This document shows positions 42,994 to 51,989 of a stretch of 64,000 nt of DNA, piece after piece (the stretch's first letter is position 1; each line of letters opens with the position of its first letter). Origin of the DNA: Paenibacillus thalictri (lineage in GTDB: Bacteria; Bacillota; Bacilli; Paenibacillales; NBRC-103111); NCBI RefSeq assembly GCF_004307995.1, contig NZ_SIRE01000013.1, positions 1 through 64,000 of the forward strand, in the 5' to 3' direction. The notes under the pieces were generated by a model. It ran no database searches, was not told where the DNA came from, and saw only the letters and a program-made list of their open reading frames with translations. Both the position numbers and the translations under genes were made by a program.

Positions 42994-43917
42994 CTAATAA
43001 ATGCCTTCATACCCTAACTTTTTGACGATGAAATTCGAGGTGACGACCAGAATAAGACCCACCACGCCTTTAAACATCCCGACGGCGACGCCAACGCTGA
43101 TCTTGCCCCCTACGATGCCCTGCATGTAAGAATACGTGTCAAACACATCGGCCACCGAATTGACGAGCGGATTCATCATTAACAGCACCTGCTCGAACCC
43201 TACGTCTGCCATATTGCCAAAGCGCAAAATTAATAAAATGATAATCGTCGGCCGGATCGCAGGGAGCGTAATGTGGTAAATTTGCCGCCACCGGCTGGCT
43301 CCGTCGATGACAGCGGCTTCATAACGCGACGGATCGACCCCGGCGATAGCCGCCAGGAAAATGATCGTGCCCCATCCCGCATCTTTCCATATATTTTGCA
43401 AAGTCAGCAGGATCCAGAAAAATTTGGGGTTGGACAAAAACAATACCGGCTGGCCGCCCGAAGCGACAATCCACTTGTTAATGATCCCGGCATCGGATGA
43501 AAATACAAAAAACGTAAAGCTGACGATGATCACCCACGATAAAAAATGGGGCAGATAAACGATCGACTGATTAATTTTTTTGAATACCTCATGCCTGACC
43601 TCATTGAGCAATAACGCAAGGATGATCGGCACCGGAAAGTAGAAGACGAGATTAAAAATACTAATAAAAAACGTGTTTCTGGCCATCACGTAAAACTGCT
43701 CGCTGTGAAACAAATTGGAGAAATGCTTAAGGCCGACCCAGTTGCTGCCGAGGAACCCTTTGAACGGGGTATAGTCTTGAAACGATAACAGCAGCCCCCA
43801 TATCGGCAAAAATTTAAATAAAAAGAAATAAATGACCCCTGCCGACATCATGAGGTAGATGTAACGGTTCCTTTTGATTCTGGCCCAACGTTTACGAGTT
43901 GCGGGTATGTGCTCCAT
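42994..43917 (-). CDS. Carbohydrate ABC importer permease, LplB type (set 1)
   Basis: A 307-residue permease: RNRYIYLMMSAGVIYFFLFKFLPIWGLLLSFQDYTPFKGF at the start, VYLPHFLSWVIIVSFTFFVFSSDAGIINK in the middle and the EAA loop EAAVIDGASRWRQIYHITLPAIRPT. The end, VKKLGYEGIY, is typical. The frame is open to 44004, but ATG 43917 is the family start and a GGAGG lies 9 bp before it. It forms the channel with the LplC-type protein. Confidence 0.95.
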   Translation of the reverse strand: MEHIPATRKRWARIKRNRYIYLMMSAGVIYFFLFKFLPIWGLLLSFQDYTPFKGFLGSNWVGLKHFSNLFHSEQFYVMARNTFFISIFNLVFYFPVPIILALLLNEVRHEVFKKINQSIVYLPHFLSWVIIVSFTFFVFSSDAGIINKWIVASGGQPVLFLSNPKFFWILLTLQNIWKDAGWGTIIFLAAIAGVDPSRYEAAVIDGASRWRQIYHITLPAIRPTIIILLILRFGNMADVGFEQVLLMMNPLVNSVADVFDTYSYMQGIVGGKISVGVAVGMFKGVVGLILVVTSNFIVKKLGYEGIY

Positions 43918-44031
43918 GGACGGTTGCCTCCATTTAAGTAATGAGCGAAAGCTCAAGCTGACCAAAGGAAGGGAGGGGGAGAGCTCTCTTGAACCCGAGA
44001 ACACAACCCCGCACCCCGGTATTTTCCTGTC

Positions 44032-45570
44032 TTATTTTTGCGTGCGCTCTTTAAGATCTTTGGCGAATTCTTGATATGCCTTTTTGATTTTTGGGTCGGA
44101 GTTCACTTTATCGACGTATTGCTTGTATTGATCCATGGAAATTTGGCCGACGATGGCTTTAATCCGGTTGCTTTTTAATTCGGCTTCATATGTCGGCCAT
44201 GCGTCCACCCAAGTCGGCGAATACAAATAACCAAACATGTCCGTTTTTCCGATTTTGCCGTAAATCTCCATATCTTTTTGCTTCGCTTCATTGGCGGCTT
44301 TGGACGCCCCGGCGTAGGCGACTTTGCCCCACTTGGAATAAGCCGGCGTCATGGCGGCGATCGTGTCCACCGTAATTTCCTGCTTGCCCAGATCGGTCAG
44401 CACTTTATCTCCGTTGACGTTGTTGTAATGAACGCCTTCCTTGCCGTAGTAGCCCAATTCGGTAAGCTCGGGGGACGCTGTTTTCTCGAAAAAGTCGAGG
44501 ATTTGCGTCACTTTCTCTTTTGGCACCTTCTTGCTGATGTACATGCCGCCGCGCGTTCCGATATCAAGCATCGCCCCGTCGCCGCCGGGGCCTTTTAACG
44601 GCTGGAAGGAGATGACATTGCCGTCGGGCTGCGTTTTTTTCACATTATCCGTGTACACAAAGCTGTAATAAGCGCTGGCGTCGAAAGCGAAAGCTCTGCC
44701 CGAGCTGAACAAATCTTTTTGCTGCGTAACGGTAAGCGTGGAAAATTCCTTCGGAATCAGTCCGTCCGCGTACAATCCCCGGAACCATTCGACCAGCTTG
44801 GTAAACTGCGGATTCAAGTAAGAGTACATCAAGCCGCCGTCCGCATCGTATGCCGGGTCGGGCACGCCAAAAGCGGCGTTGAGGGAGGGGGAGCTGACGG
44901 CGTCGGCGATGTCATAACCGATTGTTCCGTTGCCCCCGGCCGGGTTGTTTTTGACGATCGTTTTCAGCGCATCTTTAAACTCGTCGACCGTTTTGGGCAT
45001 CGGAATGTTGTACTTATCCAGCCAGTCTTTACGGAACATAATCGTATTGTCGATTTGCGCCCGGCTTCTTGGAATGCCCATGATTTTGCCGCTATATTTA
45101 ACGTAATTCCATGAGCCGGGAACCATGTTGTCGCGTAAATTCGGGTATTTGGAGAAATCGCCGAGAAAAGGCGTCAGGTCCCAAAACGCGCCTTCATTAA
45201 TGGCGTTGACCAAGGTGGGCCGCGTAAAGTCCGCCTTCAGCACCTCGGGAATATCGCCGGAAGCAAGCACAAGGTCCAGCTTTGTGTTGTAGTCGTTTCC
45301 ATCCAATACAAATGTAACATTCAGCTTGGTGTTTGTCCGCTTCTGCAATTCGGTATAAAAGGCGTTATCGAGCTTGGGGACGGTGTTTGTAAAAGCCGTC
45401 ATAATTTCAATGGAGAGCGGACCTGCGTCCTTTTTCTCCGCTGCCGGCGGCGAGTTTTTTGCAGGCTCTTGCGAGGGTGTGGCCGTTCCGGTCCCGCCGC
45501 CGCTGCAGCCGGATACGAGCAGACCGCCGATCACAACCGGCAGACTGATTTTGATCCATTTCGTTTGCAT
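44032..45570 (-). CDS. Extracellular sugar-binding lipoprotein, LplA type (set 1)
   Basis: A 512-residue lipoprotein. The signal peptide ends in the lipobox LLVSGC (Cys22), a Ser/Pro/Glu-rich tether follows, and the mature domain starts SIEIMTAFTNTVPKLDNAFYTELQKRTNTKLNV. The Trp/Tyr-rich stretch FWDLTPFLGDFSKYPNLRDN and SRAQIDNTIMFRKDWLDKY are typical of the family-1 binding proteins that pair with LplB/LplC. It is the promoter-proximal gene of the operon, with a 114-bp gap to lplB that is Gly/Cys-rich in the DNA and may limit read-through. The substrate is unknown; the nearby glycosidase suggests an oligosaccharide. Confidence 0.94.
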   Translation of the reverse strand: MQTKWIKISLPVVIGGLLVSGCSGGGTGTATPSQEPAKNSPPAAEKKDAGPLSIEIMTAFTNTVPKLDNAFYTELQKRTNTKLNVTFVLDGNDYNTKLDLVLASGDIPEVLKADFTRPTLVNAINEGAFWDLTPFLGDFSKYPNLRDNMVPGSWNYVKYSGKIMGIPRSRAQIDNTIMFRKDWLDKYNIPMPKTVDEFKDALKTIVKNNPAGGNGTIGYDIADAVSSPSLNAAFGVPDPAYDADGGLMYSYLNPQFTKLVEWFRGLYADGLIPKEFSTLTVTQQKDLFSSGRAFAFDASAYYSFVYTDNVKKTQPDGNVISFQPLKGPGGDGAMLDIGTRGGMYISKKVPKEKVTQILDFFEKTASPELTELGYYGKEGVHYNNVNGDKVLTDLGKQEITVDTIAAMTPAYSKWGKVAYAGASKAANEAKQKDMEIYGKIGKTDMFGYLYSPTWVDAWPTYEAELKSNRIKAIVGQISMDQYKQYVDKVNSDPKIKKAYQEFAKDLKERTQK

Positions 45571-45952
45571 AACATATTTCCCCCCATACGGATAAAGTGG
45601 CGCTGATTTGTTCCACCTTCAGATTAAAGGCTCGGGCGAATGGCCTCAATGGACTTCTCATGACTTCCGCTCGTTAACAGGATATGTAAATAACTGTCCA
45701 GGTCAGGCGAGCGGCAGGATAGGTCGGCCGTTGTCCGGATCATTCAGGACATCCAAGTTATCGTGTGCGGGAAAAGGAAGGCGGTAAGTTAACGATGTGG
45801 TATGATCTTGAAATTGTTGTATTTAAAACGGAAATGAAAACGCATACAGTTGGGGTGACACAAAAAAGGAACGGGCCTCTGCAGCAGCATGGAACCGTTC
45901 CTTGTTTCCTCATTTGAAGGCGAATAATCCTATTGGCTAACTACTGTTCCTA
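45571..45952. other. Intergenic region between the two binding-protein genes
   Basis: 382 bp. It should hold the promoter of the set-1 binding protein (reverse strand) and contains the terminator of the set-2 binding protein at 45862-45903. No gene, and no clear operator for the AraC-type regulators, was seen. Confidence 0.5.
45862..45903 (-). terminator. Terminator of the set-2 binding-protein gene
   Basis: Read on the reverse strand, AAGGAACGG (45903-45895) pairs with CCGTTCCTT (45874-45866) across about 20 nt and is followed by a T run (45867-45862). Confidence 0.8.
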
Positions 45953-47530
45953 CTATTTGCCAAACGTCGTCTTATAGTCTTGGGCGAATTCCTGAAATGC
46001 CTTCTTTAAACCGGGATCATCGTTCAGCTTGGCGACATACGTTTTATACTCATCCAACGTAATTTGGCCGACGATTGCTTTAACCGACATGGAGATCCAT
46101 TCCTGTTCAAATTTGGGCCAAGTGGCAATCCATGTGCTGGAATTGATGATGGAGAACGGGCTGATCGTCCCTTTTGTAAAATAACCTTGCGCGTCGAGTT
46201 TTTTCATCTTGGCTTCGTTGTAATCTTTGGGCGCTGCAGGTGTCGTCACTTTGCCGAATTTATCGTAGAACAACGTGATCGGCTGCCATGGGGAGGTCGG
46301 CCCCACGTCTTTCTTATGCTGATCGGTCAGAACGATGTCGCCGTTCACTTTATTATAGTGGATGCCTTCCAGGCCGTTAGTGGTGAAATCATAGTAGTCT
46401 TTGCTATTGGTCAGCTCAAAATAATCGAGAATCCGCTTTACTTTCTCTTCCGGCACCTTTTTAGAAATCAGGAACGCGCCGGACACTCCCGTAGAATAGC
46501 GGACCGCGTAGCCGGCCGGTCCTTTAAGCGGCGGGGTCGAATCGACAACGGCTGACGGCTGCACTTTTTTGATGCTTTGCATGAAGGTGTAGTCGTACCT
46601 GAAGCTTTCATTGACAAGCGAAGCCGCCTTGCCCGATTCAAACAGCTCAACCGCCTGAGTTGGCTTCATGACGGAAAATTCCTTCGCCAAGATGCCGTCT
46701 TTATACAAATCGCGAAGCCAAGCGATCAGGTCGGCGTATTGCGGGGTGAGCGTTTCATAGATCAGCCCGCCTTCCTTATCGAATGTCGGCTTGGAGGTGC
46801 CGAAGGCATCACCGAATCCGCCGGCGCTGCCGGTCAGCAGGCTCGCCTTGGAAACAAGGCCAAGCGTGCTTTTTTTGCCGGTGCCGTCAAGATCGGCATC
46901 GACGATTTTCTTTAAAGCGGCGCGGTAGTCATCCAGCGTTTCCGGCATTGCAATGCCCAGCTTGTCTAACCAGTCCTGGCGGATTTTGGGACCACCGGAC
47001 AATTGCGGCCGGTTTTTCGGGATCGCGTAGTTTTTGCCCAACACTTTACTGTTATCCCAAGCGCCCGGCGCGGAAAAGTTTTTCAAGTTAGGGTATTTGC
47101 TGAAATCGCCAAGAAGTGGAGTCAAATCCCAGAACGCCCCGTTTTTCACCGCATTCACCAGCGGAGGATGCTTCAAATCGGGAACAACCAAGATTTCAGG
47201 TATATTACCTGAAGCCAAAATCAGATTCAGCTTGGTCGTATAGTCGCCGTCCGGTATCCACTCGATGTTCAGCTTGGTGTTTGTCCGTTTCATAAATTCT
47301 TTCCAATAGGCGTTGTCCATATTGGGAACTTGGTCGAACAATTGCACGGTCATCTGCATTTCCAGCGGCGTTTCGCTTTTTTTGTCCGACTGCGGTGTGG
47401 TTGAAGCGCCTGCGGGTGCTGCCGTCTGCCCGCTGCCCGCGCCTCCCCCGCATCCGGCCAACGTCAGCAATGCGGCCAAAGTACAAGCGCCACTTGAGAG
47501 TTTACGGCGGTGTTTAGTCATCTGCACCAT
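45953..47530 (-). CDS. Extracellular sugar-binding lipoprotein, LplA type (set 2)
   Basis: A 525-residue lipoprotein with the lipobox LTLAGC (about Cys26) and a Ser/Thr/Pro tether. The mature domain, EMQMTVQLFDQVPNMDNAYWKEFMKRTNTKLNIEW, is a clear paralogue of the set-1 protein, and the two share FWDLTPLLGDFSKYPNLK-like stretches. Unusually, it is transcribed alone and away from its permeases: the AraC-type regulator and the lplB/lplC pair lie divergently on the other side. It ends in its own terminator. The ligand is probably a related but different sugar. Confidence 0.93.
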   Translation of the reverse strand: MVQMTKHRRKLSSGACTLAALLTLAGCGGGAGSGQTAAPAGASTTPQSDKKSETPLEMQMTVQLFDQVPNMDNAYWKEFMKRTNTKLNIEWIPDGDYTTKLNLILASGNIPEILVVPDLKHPPLVNAVKNGAFWDLTPLLGDFSKYPNLKNFSAPGAWDNSKVLGKNYAIPKNRPQLSGGPKIRQDWLDKLGIAMPETLDDYRAALKKIVDADLDGTGKKSTLGLVSKASLLTGSAGGFGDAFGTSKPTFDKEGGLIYETLTPQYADLIAWLRDLYKDGILAKEFSVMKPTQAVELFESGKAASLVNESFRYDYTFMQSIKKVQPSAVVDSTPPLKGPAGYAVRYSTGVSGAFLISKKVPEEKVKRILDYFELTNSKDYYDFTTNGLEGIHYNKVNGDIVLTDQHKKDVGPTSPWQPITLFYDKFGKVTTPAAPKDYNEAKMKKLDAQGYFTKGTISPFSIINSSTWIATWPKFEQEWISMSVKAIVGQITLDEYKTYVAKLNDDPGLKKAFQEFAQDYKTTFGK

Positions 47531-47756
47531 CCCTTTTCATTGTTTAATGAGGTTTCTGATTATTATGATAGGTTCCGCAAACGATGGCGCTCAACAGACA
47601 ATTCGTATGTTCTTTTTTTGAGCCTTGTCCGGGTTGTGCGCTGTGCAAAAAATGACTGGGAAAGCAGCAATTGTCTATAGGTGCCGTTGATGAAAATTGC
47701 TATCATTATGTCCACGGGAGCTGATTTGCTTGGCAACGTTCAGAGGTGTTGCAGGA

Positions 47757-49967
47757 ATGAAGCCGAACTATTTTTACCGGCTGCTCTGGTTTGGCTGTAT
47801 TTCGGTATGTGTGCCGCTTATCGTGGCGGGCATTGTGTACGATCAAATTTCGATGAGGGGGGGAATCGCCCGCTTTCAGGAGGATAATCAGACGTCGCTG
47901 ACCTTAATCGAGCAATATACGGAAAAAGCGCTAAGCGACATCGTCGTCGACTCGTTCCAGCTGGCGCTGGACCCTGTTGTGACCGGTTCTTTCGAATCAC
48001 CCGGCTTCAAGGACGATTATGTCAAGCAGATCGACCTGCTGCGCAAGCTTTCTTTGCTGAAATACAAGAACAGCTTTATCGGCAGCGTCTATTACGCGAA
48101 CCTCGACACGGGTTTTGTGCTGTCAAGCACGGAGGGGCATATGGAATATGAGCTTTTTCCTTATAAAAAGGATATCGAACGTCTCGGGCAAAACGATTTG
48201 GACGGTCAATGGGCTTATTTGCCGGCAAGCAAACAGCGGGGTTTCATATCCTTTGCTTTAAGATTGCCTTCGCTTTCCTCCGCCGGACAAGGGCTGCTTG
48301 TGACGCAGGTGGACGTCAGCCAGATCAACAAATATTTGTCGAGTGTGCTTTCTTTGACCAAAAATCAAACCGTGATGGTCGTTGACGGTCAGCGCCGGAC
48401 GCTCTTTCAGACCCGCAAGCCATCCGGTGCGGACGAAACGTCCGGCGGGGAGATGATCGGTGAGCAGACACTGCTGGACATCGGCGCCGATAGAGCCCAG
48501 TTAAGCAGCTTCCAAACCTGGGGGCCGGGAGGGGAAGAAGTGCTGATCTCTTACCGGAAAGCGGCATCGGGCAATACGTATATTTCCGCTATTCCGTACA
48601 AAACAATTGCCAAGGAAGTGGGGGCAAGCCGCCCGGTTACAGCCTTGGCGGTCGTCGTCCTGCTTTTGCTGGGAATTGCCGTCAGCGCGCTGGCTATCAA
48701 GCGGGCTTACCGTCCGATCGGCAAATGGGTCGATGAATTAAATAAAGAAACAAGAGAGCTTGGCGAGCAGCTCGCTCGTTCCAAGCCGTCGCTGTTGGAG
48801 CGGATGCTGCAGCAGTGGCTGGGAGGCAACTATATCCAAAGCCGGACGCTGGCGGACGAATGTATGAGTTACGGCATTGCCGTTAATCGGCTGTATGTGG
48901 TCGTATTGGTCAAAGTGGAAAATTTGATCCAAGATAAAAGGTTCCGTCCCGGAGATAAGCCGACGGTCAGCTTTGCCGTCGTGAATGTAATCGGGGAGCT
49001 GCTGGCGAATCATCCTTCGCTGCAGGGCAATGTCATTCACGACCATACCGGACAGGGGACCGTGATTTTGCATTTTGATTCGAATTGCCCGGAGGAGCTG
49101 GCGCTTGCCCAGGCGAAACGATTTGCCGAGTCAGTCCTTGGCGCGCTGCAAAGCAGCTTGAAGTTGTGCGCATCGGCGGGGATCGGCAGGTTTTACCGGC
49201 ACATTTCGGATATCCAGCTTTCTTATAAGGAAGCAAAACTGGCGCTGCAAAACCGGCTTTACATGGATGAACAATCTGTCTTGTGTATCGCTGAGCTTGA
49301 TCAAGCGGGCAAAGCGGCATCCTTCAGTTATCCGAAGGCGATCGAGCTGCGGATCATTTCCGCGCTCGCAGACGGAAATAAAGTGAAGGCGCGGGAGGAA
49401 ATGGAGCGGTTTACGGACGCCCTCGTTTCGTCCGAGTCGTATGCGCTCATATCGCAAAGCTATCAGTTGCTGCTGGGTTCGATTGTTTTTTCGATCGAAA
49501 ACAAAGGCGGCGGCATTCCCGATATTCTCGAATACGACTTGTACGACCAACTGAAGGCGATGGAGACCAAAAGCGAAATGTGCGGCTGGTTTTCCGACGT
49601 ATTGTTCCCGCTGTACGAGCGTGTCGCCGATGTGAACTACAGCACCGCCGGCAAGCTGGCTGTGCAGAAGGTGCGGCAGTACATAGAAACCCATGTGGAG
49701 AAAGACGTATCGCTGGCCGAATGCGCGGATTTGTTCCATATTGCGCCGTCTTATTTAAGCCGGCTGTTTAAGAAGGAAACCGGCTGTTCGTTTTTGGAAT
49801 ACGTAACCTCCTGCAAGATAGAAAAGGCCCGCAAAATGCTGACCGATACCGATCGTACGATCAACGAAATCGCCTGTGCCGTAGGTTATTCCCAGCGGAC
49901 GTTTAACCGGATTTTCCAACGTTTGTTCAAAATGTCGCCGAGCCATTACCGGACAATTCACCGGTAA
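47757..49967 (+). CDS. Membrane-anchored AraC-type regulator, paralogue 2
   Basis: About 736 residues with the same layout as paralogue 1: first membrane helix (LLWFGCISVCVPLIVAGIVY), an extracellular sensor to about 290, a second helix (ALAVVVLLLLGIAVSALAI), a linker beginning with SKPSLLERMLQQWLGGNY and a C-terminal AraC domain (about 636-735) with LAECADLFHIAPSYLSRLFKKE and INEIACAVGYSQRTFNRIFQRL. ATG 47757 has AGAGGTG upstream; the frame is open from 47697. It is divergent from the binding-protein gene and 34 bp before the lplB-type gene, so it can control both transcripts. Confidence 0.9.
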   Translation: MKPNYFYRLLWFGCISVCVPLIVAGIVYDQISMRGGIARFQEDNQTSLTLIEQYTEKALSDIVVDSFQLALDPVVTGSFESPGFKDDYVKQIDLLRKLSLLKYKNSFIGSVYYANLDTGFVLSSTEGHMEYELFPYKKDIERLGQNDLDGQWAYLPASKQRGFISFALRLPSLSSAGQGLLVTQVDVSQINKYLSSVLSLTKNQTVMVVDGQRRTLFQTRKPSGADETSGGEMIGEQTLLDIGADRAQLSSFQTWGPGGEEVLISYRKAASGNTYISAIPYKTIAKEVGASRPVTALAVVVLLLLGIAVSALAIKRAYRPIGKWVDELNKETRELGEQLARSKPSLLERMLQQWLGGNYIQSRTLADECMSYGIAVNRLYVVVLVKVENLIQDKRFRPGDKPTVSFAVVNVIGELLANHPSLQGNVIHDHTGQGTVILHFDSNCPEELALAQAKRFAESVLGALQSSLKLCASAGIGRFYRHISDIQLSYKEAKLALQNRLYMDEQSVLCIAELDQAGKAASFSYPKAIELRIISALADGNKVKAREEMERFTDALVSSESYALISQSYQLLLGSIVFSIENKGGGIPDILEYDLYDQLKAMETKSEMCGWFSDVLFPLYERVADVNYSTAGKLAVQKVRQYIETHVEKDVSLAECADLFHIAPSYLSRLFKKETGCSFLEYVTSCKIEKARKMLTDTDRTINEIACAVGYSQRTFNRIFQRLFKMSPSHYRTIHR

Positions 49968-49985
49968 GCTGATTCACCGGTAAGC
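49956..49985. repeat. 16-bp-period tandem duplication of the second regulator gene end
   Basis: ATTCACCGGTAAGC occurs exactly at 49956-49969 and again at 49972-49985. The first copy includes the TAA stop at 49965-49967. Confidence 0.85.
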
Positions 49986-50001
49986 AGAAAGGAGAATGTT
50001 T

Positions 50002-50964
50002 GTGGCGGAAGGCCAAACCGTATACGAAACGAGAGTGCATGCGGCTGCCCGCGCGCCGGGAAAAAAATACTGGCCTCGCATTGCCGCAAGCCGTTACATG
50101 TATGTGCTGATATTGCCGGGTTTCCTTTATTTTGCGGTGTTTAAATATTTGCCGATGTGGGGGCTGTTGATTGCCTTTCAGAATTACAATCCGTTCGCCG
50201 GTATCTCGGGCAGCGAATGGGTCGGTTTTATGCATTTTACCGATTTGTTCCGCGACCCTCACTTTTATGTCATGCTGCGGAATACGTTATGCATCAACTT
50301 GATTAATCTTATTTTTTACTTTCCGGTGCCGGTCATCTTGGCGGTGATGCTCAACGAAGTGAAAAACGGCTGGTTTAAAAAATGGAACCAGTCGATCGTG
50401 TACATGCCCCACTTCCTGTCATGGGTGGTGGTTGCGAGCATGACCTTTTTTGTATTGTCCACCGACGTCGGTTTTGTCAATAAGCTGATGATCAGCCTTG
50501 GCATGGAGAGCCATTCGTTTTTGTCCGATCCCCGTCTGTTTTGGGGCATATTGACCGTGCAAAATATATGGAAAGAAGCCGGGTGGGGCACGATCATTTT
50601 CCTGGCGGCGGTCGCCGGGGTCGACCCGCAGCGTTATGAAGCGGCCGTGGTGGACGGAGCGTCGCGGATGCGGCAAATATGGCACATCACCTTGCCGGCC
50701 ATCCGGCCGACGATCGTCATTTTGCTTATACTTCGGCTTGGTCACATGGCCGACGTCGGCTTTGAGCAGGTATTGCTGATGATGAATCCGCTTGTCAATG
50801 AGGTGGCAGATGTGTTCGACACGTACGTGTATAACCAGGGGATCCTGCGCGGAGATATCAGCCTTGGCACTGCGGTAGGGATGTTCAAAGGCATTGTCGG
50901 GCTTGTGCTTGTGCTGGCCTCGAATTATACCGTGAAGAAAATGGGCCACGAAGGTATTTATTAA
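50002..50964 (+). CDS. Carbohydrate ABC importer permease, LplB type (set 2)
   Basis: About 320 residues, a close paralogue of the set-1 LplB: SRYMYVLILPGFLYFAVFKYLPMWGLLIAFQNYNPF, IVYMPHFLSWVVVASMTFFVLSTDVGF and the EAA loop EAAVVDGASRMRQIWHITLPAIRPT. GTG 50002 is preferred over ATG 49996 since AGGAG at 49990-49994 is too near the ATG. The 3' end is duplicated in tandem, including the stop. Six hydrophobic helices are predicted. Confidence 0.94.
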   Translation: MAEGQTVYETRVHAAARAPGKKYWPRIAASRYMYVLILPGFLYFAVFKYLPMWGLLIAFQNYNPFAGISGSEWVGFMHFTDLFRDPHFYVMLRNTLCINLINLIFYFPVPVILAVMLNEVKNGWFKKWNQSIVYMPHFLSWVVVASMTFFVLSTDVGFVNKLMISLGMESHSFLSDPRLFWGILTVQNIWKEAGWGTIIFLAAVAGVDPQRYEAAVVDGASRMRQIWHITLPAIRPTIVILLILRLGHMADVGFEQVLLMMNPLVNEVADVFDTYVYNQGILRGDISLGTAVGMFKGIVGLVLVLASNYTVKKMGHEGIY

Positions 50965-50988
50965 TCGGCAAAGGTATCTACGAATCGG
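50951..50988. repeat. 20-bp-period tandem duplication of the lplB-type gene end
   Basis: AAGGTATTTATTAATCGG (50951-50968) and AAGGTATCTACGAATCGG (50971-50988) match at 15 of 18 bases. The first copy spans the last codons and the TAA stop at 50962-50964. Confidence 0.8.
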
Positions 50989-51033
50989 GCTGACGGAGTG
51001 CTTCGTTGTTTCAGCCGGAAGGGAGGGGAAAGG

Positions 51034-51912
51034 ATGGGCGGAACAAGCTGGAAAAAAGCCGCTTACGGCGATTACATCAATTATTCGGCGCTGGCGCTCA
51101 TATCCATTGTTAGCGTGTTTCCTTTTTTGTACATTGTCAGCATCTCGCTGACCGATCCGTCGGCGTATACGCCGCTGAAATTTTATCTGCTGCCGGAGAA
51201 ATGGTCGTTTACGTCGTACGCGTACATTTTGTCGACAAACAGCTTTTTGAACTCGCTGAAGAGCACCGCTTTTATAACGGCAGTAGGAACGGTGCTGAAC
51301 CTGCTGTTTACGTTTACGATGGCGTATGGGCTTACGAAAAAATGGGTGTTCGGCCGTAATTTTTTTCTGGGAGCGGTCATCGTCACATTGTTTTTTAACG
51401 CCGGTGTCATACCGACTTACCTGCTCGTCAAGGAGATGGGGCTGCTGAATTCGTACGGCTCGCTTATATGGCCGGCTTTATCGAACGCATGGAGCCTGAT
51501 CGTCGTCAAAAGTTTTATGGAATCGCTGCATCCGGAGCTGGAGGATGCGGCGAAAATCGACGGCTGCAGCGATATCGGCGTGTTCGCACGTATCGTGGTG
51601 CCGCTGTCGCTGCCTGCGATCGCCGCATTTACGCTGTTTTTTGCCGTGCAGCATTGGAACACGTATTTTAATGCGCTAATCTACATCTCGGATACGAAAA
51701 AATGGACGCTCCAAGTGCTGATCAAACAGCTGATCATCGAAGCCGACGCCTCCGGCGTAGGCCAATCGGGCAGCACGGACGCCGATATCGTGCCCCAGGA
51801 AACGGTGAGGATGGCTTCCATCGTGCTGGCGATGCTGCCGATCCTGGTCGTCTACCCGTTCCTGCAAAAATATTTTGCCAAAGGGGTTATGCTCGGCTCC
51901 GTCAAAGGCTGA
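51034..51912 (+). CDS. Carbohydrate ABC importer permease, LplC/YtcP type (set 2)
   Basis: About 292 residues, a paralogue of the set-1 LplC with the same opening (YGDYINYSALALISIVSVFPFLYIVSISLTDPSAYTPLKFYLLPEKW) and ending (FLQKYFAKGVMLGSVKG). The EAA loop reads EDAAKIDGCSDIGVFARIVVPLSLP. ATG 51034 is chosen because GGGAGGGGAAAGG directly precedes it; the upstream frame from 50998 falls within the duplicated tail region. It is followed 77 bp later by the dehydrogenase gene. Confidence 0.95.
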   Translation: MGGTSWKKAAYGDYINYSALALISIVSVFPFLYIVSISLTDPSAYTPLKFYLLPEKWSFTSYAYILSTNSFLNSLKSTAFITAVGTVLNLLFTFTMAYGLTKKWVFGRNFFLGAVIVTLFFNAGVIPTYLLVKEMGLLNSYGSLIWPALSNAWSLIVVKSFMESLHPELEDAAKIDGCSDIGVFARIVVPLSLPAIAAFTLFFAVQHWNTYFNALIYISDTKKWTLQVLIKQLIIEADASGVGQSGSTDADIVPQETVRMASIVLAMLPILVVYPFLQKYFAKGVMLGSVKG

Positions 51913-51989
51913 GCCAAGGTAAGAATCCCATTTTAAAGGCGACCGCTTCGCTTTTCCAATACAAATTTCTAAATAAGGAGAGAAAAAAC

